A stretch of 64,000 nt of DNA, taken from the NCBI RefSeq assembly GCF_030705305.1, contig NZ_JAUZEE010000002.1, positions 375,696-439,695 of the forward strand, written 5' to 3'. Origin of the DNA: Leptothrix discophora (lineage in GTDB: Bacteria; Pseudomonadota; Gammaproteobacteria; Burkholderiales; Burkholderiaceae_C). Below, one piece after another: positions 54,297-64,000 of the stretch. Below the pieces are notes generated by a model. That model worked only from the letters and a program-made list of their open reading frames with translations. It made no database searches and was not told the origin of the DNA. A program made the translations under genes and the position numbers. How positions within the stretch are numbered: the stretch's first letter is position 1; every line of letters begins with the position of its first letter.

Positions 54297-55247
54297 TCAC
54301 TGCACCAGGGCGACCTGCGCGCCGGTGCTGCCGGCGCCGGCGATCTTGGCCGTCTTGGCGGCCTTGACCGGGGCTGGCTTGACCGCAGCCTTGCCGGCCG
54401 GCGCCTGGGCCGGGGGCAACTCGGGCTCGACCGCCGGAGCGGTCTGGGCCGTGGCCACCGGCGGCACCGGCAGGCGCGCGGTCGGCGGCACCGAGCGGCC
54501 TTGCAGCAGCTGGGTCATGAACTCCTGCTCGGCCATGACCTTGAAGGCGTAGCCGCCGTCGTCGGACAGGTTGGCCGCGCCGACGTAGTGGCGCAGGCCG
54601 CCTTCGACCGAACCGGCCGTGGCGATGCAGTCCTTGAGCACCTGCACGCCGACGCGAAGGTTGGTCAGCGGGTCGAAGGCCGCGTGGTTGCCGCCGAAGG
54701 CCTCGTACTTGTCATCGTGGACGCGGGTCATGACCTGCATCAGGCCCTGGGCGCCCACCGAACTCTGGGCGAAGGGATTGAAGCTCGACTCGACCGCGAC
54801 GATGGCCAGGATCAGCGTCGGCTCCAGGCCTACCCGGCGGCCCAGGCTCCAGGACTCCTGCACCAGCCGGGCGACCGGCTCCGGTGCGACGCGGTAGCGG
54901 CGCGACAGCCAGTTCGCGACCACGGACTGCTGCCGGTTGAGTTCCGACGGGTCGACCGCGGTGGCGCGATCGACGGCCGACAGGTCGCCGTGGTCGAACA
55001 GGTCGCCGGCGTCGGTCGAACGGGCTTCCTGACGCTGCAGGAGCCAGTCGAGCGCTTGCGCCTCGAGCGTGCCGCGGACATCGGCGCGACCACCCACCAC
55101 GAAGGTGGCACTCAGCACGGCCAGACCGAGCACGGCCAGACTGTTGTGACCCACGGCCAGAAGGCCGTGACCCAGATCTGCAAGAAACACCCGCGTCGAT
55201 GCGAGAACGCACTCGCGCAGCTGTGCCCAGGATCGGAATGTGGACAT
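54297..55247 (-). CDS. lytic transglycosylase (SLT/MltE-like domain)
   Basis: The 316-residue product has one membrane segment or uncleaved signal at about 30-52, then a lysozyme-like SLT domain: catalytic Glu in AIVAVESSFNPFAQSSVGAQG followed by LMQVM, and GVQVLKDCI and HYVGAANL downstream. An alanine/proline/lysine-rich tail ends the protein. It should cleave murein in the periplasm. The ATG at 55247 follows AAAGGAG. It is upstream of glyA but separated by the riboswitch promoter region. Confidence 0.9.
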   Translation of the reverse strand: MSTFRSWAQLRECVLASTRVFLADLGHGLLAVGHNSLAVLGLAVLSATFVVGGRADVRGTLEAQALDWLLQRQEARSTDAGDLFDHGDLSAVDRATAVDPSELNRQQSVVANWLSRRYRVAPEPVARLVQESWSLGRRVGLEPTLILAIVAVESSFNPFAQSSVGAQGLMQVMTRVHDDKYEAFGGNHAAFDPLTNLRVGVQVLKDCIATAGSVEGGLRHYVGAANLSDDGGYAFKVMAEQEFMTQLLQGRSVPPTARLPVPPVATAQTAPAVEPELPPAQAPAGKAAVKPAPVKAAKTAKIAGAGSTGAQVALVQ

Positions 55248-55505
55248 GACACTCCTTTCGGTTCACAGGCGAGGTGCCCAGCGAATCACAGCCGGAGGGG
55301 TGGCTGGGCTGGCACCTCGATAATCCCGCCGCTTGGGACTGCTGGAACTGAGCCGGCGATGCGCACAGGGCTCAGGTGCGGCGGGGTCGAGTGGCCGGGG
55401 GTGCTGTACTGGTGAAAACCCCAGGCCGGTTGAACGGGGCGGATTCTATGCACCGCCCAAATAACCGGTCAACTATGAGACTTTGATCTCTTATCCCGAA
55501 TTGTG

Positions 55506-57083
55506 ATGAAGTACCCAGATCTCCGCGGCTTTCTCGAACTCCTCCGGCAGCGTGAAAAACTGCTCGATGTGGGGGATCCCGTCTCGACCCACCTCGAGAT
55601 GACCGCCCTGTCGGACCAGGTGCTGCGGGCCGGCGGGCCGGCGCTGCTGTTTCGCGTGCCATGCAACGGTCACAAACGCTTTCAGGCCCCGGTGCTCACC
55701 AACCTGTTCGGCACGCCCGAGCGGGTCGCGCTGGGCATGGGGGCCGACAGCGTCGCCGCCCTGCGCGACATCGGTCACCTGCTGGCCAGCCTCAAGGAAC
55801 CTGAGCCGCCGCGTGGGCTGAAGGATGCCGGCCGGCTGATCCAGATGGCCAAGACGGTGTGGGACATGAAGCCGTCGACGGTGCGCCACCCGGTCTGCCA
55901 GCAGGTCATCGTCGAGGGCTCGGACATCGACCTGGCCGACCTGCCGGTGCAGCACTGCTGGCCGGGCGACGTCGCGCCGCTGATCACCTGGGGACTGGTC
56001 ATCACGCGCGGCCCGCAGTCGGTGCCGCGGCCGCGGTTGCGCCAGAACCTGGGCATCTACCGTCAACAGGTGATCGGCCGTCGCGAGGTGATCATGCGCT
56101 GGCTGGCCCATCGCGGCGGCGCGCTCGACTTCCGCGACTTCGCCCGCGCCAACCCCGGCCAGCCCTTCCCGATCGCGGTGGCGCTGGGCGCCGATCCGGC
56201 GACCACGCTCGGGGCCGTCACGCCGGTGCCCGACAGCCTGTCCGAATACCAGTTCGCCGGCCTGCTGCGCGGCGCCCGCACCGAGCTGGCGGCGTCCTCG
56301 GTCGGCGAAGGTGACCTGAAGCTGCAGGTGCCCGCCACCGCCGAGATGGTGCTCGAAGGCCACATCCCGACCGCCGAACCTGGCTGGACCGGCGTCAGCG
56401 ACCACGGCGTGCCGCTGGCCGAGCGCGGTGGCTACCTGCACGCGCTCGAAGGCCCCTACGGTGACCACACCGGCTACTACAACGAGCAGGACTGGTTCCC
56501 GGTCTTCCGGATCGACCGGCTGACGATGCGCGACAATGCCATCTACCACTCGACCTACACCGGCAAGCCGCCCGACGAGCCGGCCGTGCTGGGCGTGGCC
56601 CTCAACGAGGTCTTCGTGCCGATCCTGCAGAAGCAGTTTCCGGAGATCGTCGACTTCTACCTGCCGCCCGAAGGTTGCAGCTACCGCATGGCGGTCATCA
56701 GCATCCGCAAGAGCTACCCCGGCCACGCCAAGCGGCTGATGTTCGGGCTGTGGAGCTACCTGCGCCAGTTCATGTACACGAAGTTCATCGTCGTGGTCGA
56801 CGACGATATCGACGTGCGTTCCTGGCAGGAGGTGATCTGGGCCATCACCACCCGGATGGACCCGGTGCGCGACACCACGCTGGTCGAGCACACGCCGATC
56901 GACTACCTCGACTTCGCCTCGCCGGTGTCGGGCCTGGGCGGCAAGATGGGGCTGGATGCGACCAACAAGTGGCCCGGCGAGACCCACCGTGAATGGGGCC
57001 GCACCATCACGATGGACCGCGACGTGAGCCAGCGCATGGACGCGCTGTGGACCCGCCTGCAGGCCGGCCGCCCGGCGCCGTGA
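55506..57083 (+). CDS. ubiD: UbiD-family decarboxylase (4-hydroxy-3-polyprenylbenzoate decarboxylase)
   Basis: The 525-residue product matches UbiD, the prenylated-FMN-dependent decarboxylase of ubiquinone synthesis: [13 protein letters not shown] start, [19 protein letters not shown] with the essential arginine, and [15 protein letters not shown] with substrate/cofactor-binding acidic residues. It needs prFMN made by UbiX, which is not in the window. The ATG at 55506 is preferred over a GTG one codon earlier. The 258-base upstream gap is unusually AT-rich near the start, consistent with a promoter, though no clear boxes stand out. Confidence 0.94.
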   Translation: MKYPDLRGFLELLRQREKLLDVGDPVSTHLEMTALSDQVLRAGGPALLFRVPCNGHKRFQAPVLTNLFGTPERVALGMGADSVAALRDIGHLLASLKEPEPPRGLKDAGRLIQMAKTVWDMKPSTVRHPVCQQVIVEGSDIDLADLPVQHCWPGDVAPLITWGLVITRGPQSVPRPRLRQNLGIYRQQVIGRREVIMRWLAHRGGALDFRDFARANPGQPFPIAVALGADPATTLGAVTPVPDSLSEYQFAGLLRGARTELAASSVGEGDLKLQVPATAEMVLEGHIPTAEPGWTGVSDHGVPLAERGGYLHALEGPYGDHTGYYNEQDWFPVFRIDRLTMRDNAIYHSTYTGKPPDEPAVLGVALNEVFVPILQKQFPEIVDFYLPPEGCSYRMAVISIRKSYPGHAKRLMFGLWSYLRQFMYTKFIVVVDDDIDVRSWQEVIWAITTRMDPVRDTTLVEHTPIDYLDFASPVSGLGGKMGLDATNKWPGETHREWGRTITMDRDVSQRMDALWTRLQAGRPAP

Positions 57084-57160
57084 CGGTTCGATGACCTTGC
57101 GTCGGCGCTGTCAATTGAGCGTCATCGATGACGGCGCGGCCGTCGATCGAAACGCTTGGG

Positions 57161-57189
57161 TTGCGACCCCCCGGACCCGGCGCTAAGGT
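57161..57189 (+). promoter_or_regulatory. Predicted sigma-70 promoter of a small RNA
   Basis: TTGCGA (57161-57166) and TAAGGT (57184-57189) are 17 bases apart, giving a start near 57196. The -10 box keeps the key TA...T bases but is otherwise weak. Confidence 0.45.
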
Positions 57190-57195
57190 TCACCC

Positions 57196-57343
57196 GTCTG
57201 CCGATGAAGGCAGGCACTGCCCTCCGCGCAGTCTCTGCGTGGAAGGGACCCCGGACGATGATCCTCCGGAGTCCCGACGGGAGGCCTCGTGCCCCCACCG
57301 GCCCGCCGCGAAACCCTGGTTTCCGGCGGGCCATCTCTTTTTT
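57196..57343 (+). ncRNA. Candidate structured small RNA, class unknown
   Basis: Between ubiD and the convergent ydcF-like gene, about 148 bases run from a predicted promoter to a strong terminator with no open frame or ribosome site. Three hairpins precede the terminator: CTGCC/GGCAG; CCGCGCAG/CTGCGTGG with a TCT loop; and a two-part stem GGGAC/GTCCC over CCGG/CCGG. It does not match 6S RNA, SRP RNA, tmRNA or RNase P features that I know. It could be a trans-acting regulator, or a processed ubiD 3' region. Confidence 0.5.
57300..57343 (+). terminator. Very strong Rho-independent terminator
   Basis: A 9-bp stem (57300-57308 with 57324-57332) is continued, after one bulged base, by 6 bp GAAACC/GGTTTC with a 2-base centre. 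CTCTTTTTT follows at 57335-57343. It ends the candidate small RNA, about 25 bases before the convergent gene. Confidence 0.93.
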
Positions 57344-57368
57344 GGGGGCGTTCCAGGCCCGCGCCCCT

Positions 57369-58163
57369 TCAGGCCCCGACCCACAGCCCCAGCAACTCGC
57401 GCAGCAGGTTGTGCACGTCGCGTGCGCCGGCCGGGCTGGGCAGCAGGTCCAGCACCGGGCGGTCGGCCGGTTGCACGCGGGCGACCGGTGCGGGCGTGAC
57501 CGGCAGGTCCGGCGCGGCTTCCCGGAAGGCCCGCAGCGCGCGCGGCATGTGCGAGGCATGTGTGACCAGCACGATCTGGCGCACGCCGGCCGAACGCAGC
57601 AGCGCGACCGTGGCCGCGGCGTTCTCGCGGGTGTCGCGGGATCGGTCCTCGGTCCAGCGCAGCGGCAGGCCGAAGTCCTCGCGGGCGATGCGCGCGGCGG
57701 TCTGCGCCTCGCTCGGGCCCTCGCGCTGGGCCCAGCCGATGCCGCCGCTGTAGGCGATCGGCCAGGTCATGCGCCGGGCCAGCCAGACGCCGTGGCGCAG
57801 CCGCTCCAGGCCCTGCTCGGTCAGGCCGCTGGCGCCGTCGAGGGCCTCGTCCTGCGCGCGCCGGCCGGCACCGAGCACCACGATGGCGACGGCATCCGGC
57901 GAAGTCGCCGAGACCTGCAGCAGGTCCCGCGCGTTGGCGTCCAGCGCCGCCGGCGGCTTCAGCACGTGGTCCTGCAGCCAGCGCGCGCCGAGCCCGCAGG
58001 CGCTCAGCCACAGCAGAGCCAGCACGAGCGCCAGCGTCCAGGTGCACGCACGCGGCCAGCGCCGCAGGCCGGCCAGCGCGGCCAGGCCGACCAGCAACGG
58101 GCTGGCGGGCGGCAGGATCAGGGCGGTCAGCACCGGCTTCAGGTCGGCGAGCAGGTCGAGCAT
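57369..58163 (-). CDS. YdcF-family (DUF218) membrane protein
   Basis: The 264-residue product has two hydrophobic segments at about 10-30 and 40-58, then a DUF218 domain: AIVVLGAGRRAQDE, SGLTEQGLERLRHGVWLAR, RDTRENAAATVALL and VLVTHASHMPRAL. DUF218 proteins such as ElyC/SanA/YdcF sit in the inner membrane and some influence envelope-precursor metabolism. ElyC-like topology fits best. The ATG at 58163 was chosen because upstream in-frame sequence is not membrane-like. Confidence 0.88.
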   Translation of the reverse strand: MLDLLADLKPVLTALILPPASPLLVGLAALAGLRRWPRACTWTLALVLALLWLSACGLGARWLQDHVLKPPAALDANARDLLQVSATSPDAVAIVVLGAGRRAQDEALDGASGLTEQGLERLRHGVWLARRMTWPIAYSGGIGWAQREGPSEAQTAARIAREDFGLPLRWTEDRSRDTRENAAATVALLRSAGVRQIVLVTHASHMPRALRAFREAAPDLPVTPAPVARVQPADRPVLDLLPSPAGARDVHNLLRELLGLWVGA

Positions 58164-58328
58164 GGGCAAGCAGGGAAATGGAGAGATGGGCGAAGATGCC
58201 TGGTCTCGCATCATCGCCAGCCGGATCCCTGCCTTGACTGCGGCATCGTTCATGCCGGGTCAGGTCGATGAATCCGGCACGCGCATCGAGCGATCCGCCG
58301 ACAGGCGCAGTCCTTTCAGGAGCCCGAC

Positions 58329-58895
58329 ATGACCGTACCGATCGACCCGCCGTTTCCCGCGCCTGCCGAGTCCGTCATCACCCTCGGGGGCGGCTGCTTC
58401 TGGTGCACCGAGGCGGTCTTCCTGCAGGTCCGCGGCGTGCGGGCGGTCGAGAGCGGCTACTGCAACGGGCATGTCGTGCGGCCGACCTACGAGGCGGTGT
58501 GCCAGGGTGACACGGGCCATGCCGAGGTGGTGCGGCTGCGCTTCGATCCGGCACAGGTCGACCTGTCCGAGCTGCTGCAGATCTTCTTCGCGGTGCATGA
58601 CCCGACCACGCTGAACCGGCAGGGCCACGACGTCGGCACGCAGTACCGCTCAGGCATCTACTGGCATGCGCCGGAACAGGTCGAGGTGGCCCAGGCCGTG
58701 ATGCGCGAAGCCGCCGAGGCCTGGCAGGCGCCGATCGTGACCGAGCTGCTCCAGGAGGCCAACTACTGGCCGGCCGAGGCCTACCACCAGCGCTACTACG
58801 AGCGCCATCCCCATCAGGGCTATTGCGCTCACGTCATCGCGCCCAAGCTGGCGAAGTTCCGCAAGGTCTTCGCGCGCCTGCAGATCGAAGACTGA
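58329..58895 (+). CDS. msrA: peptide-methionine (S)-S-oxide reductase MsrA
   Basis: The 188-residue enzyme repairs oxidised methionine. The active-site motif GGGCFWCTEAVF carries the catalytic cysteine; GHAEVV, HDPTTLNRQGHDVGTQYRS and the C-terminal YYERHPHQGYC (resolving cysteine) follow. The ATG at 58329 has CAGGAG as ribosome site. It is convergent with pdxH with abutting stop codons. Confidence 0.97.
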   Translation: MTVPIDPPFPAPAESVITLGGGCFWCTEAVFLQVRGVRAVESGYCNGHVVRPTYEAVCQGDTGHAEVVRLRFDPAQVDLSELLQIFFAVHDPTTLNRQGHDVGTQYRSGIYWHAPEQVEVAQAVMREAAEAWQAPIVTELLQEANYWPAEAYHQRYYERHPHQGYCAHVIAPKLAKFRKVFARLQIED

Positions 58896-59546
58896 TCAGG
58901 GCGCGAGGCGCTCGCGCACCCACTGGCCGGTCTGCGTCGCCGCAGGGTCGTGGCGGTAGACCAGCCGATCGTGCAGCCGCGACTTGCGGCCCTGCCAGAA
59001 CTCCCAGCGATCGGGCACCAGCCGGAAGCCGCCCCAATGCGGCGGACGTGGCGGGTTCAGGCCGTGCTCGACGGCCGCCTTGGCCGCATTCGTGACCAGC
59101 ACCGTGCGCGAGGCGATCACCTGGCTCTGCGGCGAGGCCCAGGCGCCGAGCCGGGAATCGAGCGGCCGCGAGGCGTAGTAGGCGTCGGATTCCTCGTCGC
59201 TGACGCGTTCGACGCGGCCCTCGATGCGCACCACGCGTTCGAGTTCGACCCAGTGGAACTGCAGCGCGGCGAACGCGTTGCCGGCCAGCTCGCGTCCCTT
59301 GCGGCTGTCGTAGTTGGTGTACCAGACGATGCCGCGCTCGTCGCAGCCCTTGATCAGCACGATGCGGGTGGACGGCCGGCCGTCCGCACCGACCGTGGCC
59401 AGCGTCATCGCGTTGGGCTCGGGGATGCCGGCGGCCAGCGCGTGTTCGAGCCACTGCTCGAACTGCTGCAAGGGGCGCGCGGCGGCGGCGGCCTCGTCGA
59501 GTTCACCTTGTTCGTAGGACTTGCGCAGGTCGGCGATGGGCTTCAT
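58896..59546 (-). CDS. pdxH: pyridoxamine 5'-phosphate oxidase
   Basis: The 216-residue FMN enzyme makes pyridoxal 5'-phosphate from PNP or PMP. Recognised segments: [13 protein letters not shown] start, [34 protein letters not shown], and the C-terminal [20 protein letters not shown] followed by LHDR. Length and motifs are normal. It ends flush against the msrA stop. Confidence 0.97.
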   Translation of the reverse strand: MKPIADLRKSYEQGELDEAAAAARPLQQFEQWLEHALAAGIPEPNAMTLATVGADGRPSTRIVLIKGCDERGIVWYTNYDSRKGRELAGNAFAALQFHWVELERVVRIEGRVERVSDEESDAYYASRPLDSRLGAWASPQSQVIASRTVLVTNAAKAAVEHGLNPPRPPHWGGFRLVPDRWEFWQGRKSRLHDRLVYRHDPAATQTGQWVRERLAP

Positions 59547-59868
59547 GCAGGCAGTATAGAAATCGGCCTGGTGGGTCGTGCGGTTGCGGGATCGCGCTGC
59601 AATCGATCCCGTCGGACAACGTGCGCCAGCGCACCGATCCGGACCCCTTTCTGGCCGTCCTGTCCGCCTAGCACTTGCACTTAAGTGAACTCACCACTTC
59701 CGACAGAACGGGTCCGACGCGCACAGTGACGATCCATCGGACCGACGCGCGCCAAGCCGGCTCGGTCGAGGACCAGAAAGCAGACATGACCGCACGCATC
59801 AGGGAAGCCCGCGTGTGCCCCGAGCAGCGCCGCTGGCGCGATGCACACGGGCACGGCGTCGCACGATC
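59547..59868. other. 322-bp gap between divergent pdxH and MobA-like genes
   Basis: It must hold two promoters. The one clear element is the perfect palindrome CACTTAAGTG (entered separately), close to further CACTT copies. I see no convincing coding region; a 65-codon frame through it lacks a ribosome site. Confidence 0.5.
59678..59687. promoter_or_regulatory. CACTTAAGTG palindrome, possible operator
   Basis: A perfect 10-bp dyad in an unusually AT-containing patch, with extra CACTT copies at 59672-59676 and 59695-59699. It may bind a dimeric repressor controlling the flanking genes; the factor is unknown. Confidence 0.35.
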
Positions 59869-60495
59869 ATGAACCCCGACCGCAACGAGCCGACCGTCGT
59901 CGTGGTCGGCGCCGGGCGCGGCCAGCGCTTCGATGGCGAGGGCCACAAGCTGGCCCAGACCTTCGGCGCCAGCACGGTGCTCGAGACCACGCTCGAGACG
60001 GTCGTTGCCAGCGGCCTGCCGATGGTGCTGGTGACCACCGCACCGCTGGTGGCGCTGGCCCAGCAGGTGATCGCCGCGCGCGACATCGTGCTGCTGCCGC
60101 CGGTCGGCTCCTACACCGGCGAGCCGTTGGGCATGGGCTACACCATCGCCAGCGGCGTCGCGGCGCGGGCCCATGCGCGCGGCTGGCTGGTGTTGCCGGC
60201 CGACATGCCGCTGCTGCGGCCCGACACGCTGCGCAAGGTGGCTCAGGCGATGAGCCAGTACCCGGTCGTCTACCCGCAGCACCGTGGCCGGCGTGGCCAC
60301 CCGGTGGGCTTCTCGCCCGAGCTGTACACCGAGCTGATCAGCCTCAGCGGCGACGAGGGCGCGCGGCGCCTGGTGGCCCGCTACCCGGCCCATGGCATCG
60401 ACGTCGACGACGCGGGCGTGCTGGTCGACATCGACACCCGGCGTGACCTCGAGGCCGCCCGCGCCTTGCAGCGCGAGCCGGCTGCGGACGTCTGA
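59869..60495 (+). CDS. MobA-like/MocA-type nucleotidyltransferase
   Basis: The 208-residue product has an NTP_transf_3 fold: GAGRGQRFDGEGHKLAQTF replaces the usual LAAGxGxRxGG, and PADMPLLRPDTL carries the metal-binding aspartate. GHPVGFSPEL and the DIDTRRDLE end are typical of the MocA/YgfJ-like branch that attaches CMP or GMP to molybdopterin, or of related xanthine-dehydrogenase accessory proteins. No molybdenum enzymes are nearby. The ATG at 59869 has no ribosome site. Confidence 0.82.
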   Translation: MNPDRNEPTVVVVGAGRGQRFDGEGHKLAQTFGASTVLETTLETVVASGLPMVLVTTAPLVALAQQVIAARDIVLLPPVGSYTGEPLGMGYTIASGVAARAHARGWLVLPADMPLLRPDTLRKVAQAMSQYPVVYPQHRGRRGHPVGFSPELYTELISLSGDEGARRLVARYPAHGIDVDDAGVLVDIDTRRDLEAARALQREPAADV

Positions 60496-60559
60496 TCGTC
60501 CGGCGGGGTACAGCAGGGTTCAGCAGCACTCAGCGTCACCCGGCGTCACGCCGCGTCAC

Positions 60560-61183
60560 TCAGCGAGCGCTGCCGGAGCCAGGCGGACCTGAAAGGCCGT
60601 GCAGACCGTGCAGACCGTGACGACGCGCGAGCGCCACCAGCGCCTGCACCTGCGGATCGCGGATGCCGTGCTGCTGCAACGCCCGGGCGGTGTCGAGCAG
60701 GTAGTCCAGCGTCGTCCCGTGGCGGCCGCGTGCGTGGCGCAGGATGTCGAGCAGCTCGGCCTCGTCCATGCCGCGCGCGTGGCGTTCGCTGTGGCCGGGC
60801 AGGGTGAAGCCGAGGGCGCTGACCGCCATCTGGCTGGCCTGCGCGCGCAGCCAGTGCGGCCGGTAGGGACTGCCTTCCATCTCGCGCAGCCAGAGCGCCT
60901 CGAAGACCGCCTCGGCCTGATCGTCCGGCACCCGCTGGACCACGCCCGCGCAGGAGCCGCCGGGCAGCAGCGCGAACACCAGCCCGGGCCGATGCGGCGT
61001 GCCGCGGTCGCGCAGCGAGCGCATGCGCAGCGCCCGGTGATGGCCCCAGACCCGCGCCGGCAGCGCCTGCATCGGCTCGAAGGCCGGCTTCCAGATCAGC
61101 GAACCGTAGGCGAAGACCCAGAAGCCGTGGCCATGCGCCAGGCGGTCCTGGACGTCCTGCCAGACCTGCGTCCGGGAGGGCAT
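60560..61183 (-). CDS. ChaC-type gamma-glutamylcyclotransferase
   Basis: The 207-residue product has FAYGSLIWKPAFEP, the ChaC substrate-loop motif, and WLREMEGSPYRPHWL with the likely catalytic glutamate. ChaC enzymes cleave glutathione to 5-oxoproline and Cys-Gly. The C terminus has a short Gly-Leu-His repeat (HGLHGLHGL) from a 9-base DNA repeat. The ATG at 61183 is used; a GTG at 61240 is an alternative. It diverges from edd. Confidence 0.9.
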   Translation of the reverse strand: MPSRTQVWQDVQDRLAHGHGFWVFAYGSLIWKPAFEPMQALPARVWGHHRALRMRSLRDRGTPHRPGLVFALLPGGSCAGVVQRVPDDQAEAVFEALWLREMEGSPYRPHWLRAQASQMAVSALGFTLPGHSERHARGMDEAELLDILRHARGRHGTTLDYLLDTARALQQHGIRDPQVQALVALARRHGLHGLHGLSGPPGSGSAR

Positions 61184-61280
61184 CGAGGCGGCCGGTCCCG
61201 GGTCCCGGCGCAGGCTCTGGAAGGGGTCTCGCGCGCTCACGGCAAGAGTGTCGCCGGAGACCTTTCCGGCGTCCCTTGAT

Positions 61281-61309
61281 TTGACGCTGTAACTAAGTTT
61301 CGTTCTAAT
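61281..61309 (+). promoter_or_regulatory. Strong sigma-70 promoter of edd-eda
   Basis: TTGACG (61281-61286) and TCTAAT (61304-61309) with a 17-base spacer match the consensus at five of six bases each, the best promoter in the window. Start expected near 61316, about 70 bases before edd. Confidence 0.85.
61288..61302. promoter_or_regulatory. HexR-like operator in the edd promoter spacer
   Basis: TGTAACTAAGTTTCG matches the HexR consensus TGTAATTAAATTACA at 11 of 15 positions and lies wholly between the -35 and -10 boxes. HexR represses Entner-Doudoroff genes and is released by KDPG in proteobacteria. Confidence 0.55.
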
Positions 61310-61384
61310 CGACCCGTCGGTTTCATGCCCGGATCGCTGCCGAGCCCGGGTCCCCTCCGCCCCGTTTCCAGCCGCACAGCCCCG

Positions 61385-63214
<1,830 letters not shown>

Positions 63215-63261
63215 GCCGGCACGCGCACCGACCCGTCCCCACCTTCCCCAGGAAACACCGC

Positions 63262-63885
63262 ATGAACACGCTCGATCTCGTCCAGCACGGACCCGTCATC
63301 CCCGTCATCGTCATCGACCGCGTCGAGGACGCCGTGCCGCTGGCCCGCGCGCTGGTCGCCGGTGGCGTCAGGGTGCTGGAGGTGACGCTGCGCACGCCCG
63401 CCGCGCTCGACTGCATCAAGGCCATGATCGCCGGCGTGCCCGATGCCATCGTCGGCGCCGGCACGGTGCGCTCCATCGCCGATGCGCAGGCTGCCAAGGA
63501 CGCCGGCTGCCAGTTCGCCGTCAGCCCCGGCTACACCCCCGAGATCGGCCGCGCCTGCCTGGACATCGGCCTGCCGCTGCTGCCCGGCGTGTCGACCGCC
63601 AGCGAGGTCATGATGGCCAACGCCGACGGCTACCGCTTCCTCAAGCTGTTCCCGGCCACGGCGGTCGGCGGCGTGAACCTGCTGAAGGCCTTCGCCAGCC
63701 CCTTCCACGACGTCGTGTTCTGCCCCACCGGCGGCATCACGCTGGAGACCGCGCCGCAGTTCCTGTCGCTGCCCAACGTGAAGGTCTGCGGCGGCTCCTG
63801 GCTGACGCCGGCCGATGCGGTCAGGTCGGGCGACTGGGCCCGCATCACACAACTCGCGGCCGACACGCACAAGCTGCGCGCCTGA
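63262..63885 (+). CDS. eda: KDPG aldolase (2-keto-3-deoxy-6-phosphogluconate aldolase)
   Basis: The 207-residue class I aldolase splits KDPG into pyruvate and glyceraldehyde 3-phosphate. The Schiff-base lysine is in GYRFLKLFPA; GVRVLEVTLRT with the catalytic glutamate and FCPTGGIT (phosphate binding) are present. The ATG at 63262 has CAGGAAA nearby. With edd it completes the Entner-Doudoroff route. A terminator follows. Confidence 0.98.
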   Translation: MNTLDLVQHGPVIPVIVIDRVEDAVPLARALVAGGVRVLEVTLRTPAALDCIKAMIAGVPDAIVGAGTVRSIADAQAAKDAGCQFAVSPGYTPEIGRACLDIGLPLLPGVSTASEVMMANADGYRFLKLFPATAVGGVNLLKAFASPFHDVVFCPTGGITLETAPQFLSLPNVKVCGGSWLTPADAVRSGDWARITQLAADTHKLRA

Positions 63886-63904
63886 AGCGGTCCGCACCAC
63901 GAAG

Positions 63905-63931
63905 AAGGCCGGCATCGCGCCGGCCTTTTTT
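63905..63931 (+). terminator. Rho-independent terminator of edd-eda
   Basis: A 9-bp perfect stem AAGGCCGGC/GCCGGCCTT with a 5-base loop is followed by TTTT, 20 bases after the eda stop. The remaining 69 bases of the window show nothing I can assign. Confidence 0.95.
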
Positions 63932-64000
63932 CATGTCCGCGCCGATCGTGGCGGCCGGCACGCCTTTCGCGGATCGGCTGGCGTACCCGCCAGACGAGGG

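Noticed and set aside
57196..57343. 6S RNA or SRP RNA as identity of the small RNA
   Set aside because: The SRP tetraloop-helix signature and the 6S central bubble are both absent.

Overview
The window is a compact, very GC-rich (roughly 70 percent by eye) bacterial chromosome segment with about 55 protein genes, one tRNA gene and few gaps. Gene content and order point to a betaproteobacterium of the order Burkholderiales, probably the Leptothrix/Sphaerotilus/Rubrivivax/Ideonella group. The supporting signs are an intracellular PHB depolymerase with a cysteine nucleophile, a K+-independent H+-pyrophosphatase, the glyA-nrdR-rib-nusB block, ybgC-tolQRA, and a GC-rich intergenic repeat like those common in Comamonadaceae-type genomes. 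The group assignment is inference; I could not run a search. I see no phage, insertion sequence or CRISPR array, so this looks like core chromosome with small accessory inserts.

Layout, left to right. 1-8.2 kb: an NYN-domain protein running off the left edge, tRNA-Ala(CGC), an alpha/beta hydrolase, an RnfB-like ferredoxin behind the PHB depolymerase gene, an HDOD protein, then the membrane pyrophosphatase hppA and the soluble pyrophosphatase ppa, transcribed divergently from one gap. 8.3-21.2 kb: an SbmA/BacA-like ABC exporter, a gap with palindromic repeats, a FemAB-like acyltransferase head-to-head with nadE, a large lipoprotein metalloprotease, a chemoreceptor without a HAMP domain, an aminopeptidase P and an unknown protein. 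21.2-34.4 kb: the ligase-associated repair pair (PdeM nuclease and DEXH helicase), a secreted nuclease, a YefM/YoeB-type toxin-antitoxin pair with its operator, RarD plus a membrane-anchored TAXI protein, three unknown envelope proteins (two sharing overlapping divergent start codons), an HtrA-like protease and a small GNAT enzyme.

34.1-54.2 kb is a 20-kb run of minus-strand genes. Read in the direction of transcription it holds a ZTP riboswitch, glyA, nrdR, five minor (pseudo)pilin genes, ribD-ribBA-ribH-nusB, an aminotransferase, a Ser/Thr kinase, ybgC-tolQ-tolR-tolA, two c-di-GMP phosphodiesterase-type proteins and the GNAT gene. Stop/start overlaps (ATGA, TAATG, TTGA) indicate translational coupling at many joints. 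54.3-64 kb: a lytic transglycosylase, ubiD, a candidate structured small RNA with its own promoter and a very strong terminator, a YdcF-family protein, msrA, pdxH, a MobA-like nucleotidyltransferase, a ChaC-type cyclotransferase, and the Entner-Doudoroff pair edd-eda behind a strong promoter with a HexR-like operator in its spacer.

Most notable: the unassigned small RNA (about 57196-57343); the glyA ZTP riboswitch beginning right at the predicted transcription start; the CATG-overlapping divergent gene pair whose Shine-Dalgarno sites lie in each other's first codons; a toxin-antitoxin operator with the 12-bp spacing known for YefM; a RibBA whose cyclohydrolase half lacks its zinc cysteines; and the palindromic repeat cluster at 10.2-10.5 kb.
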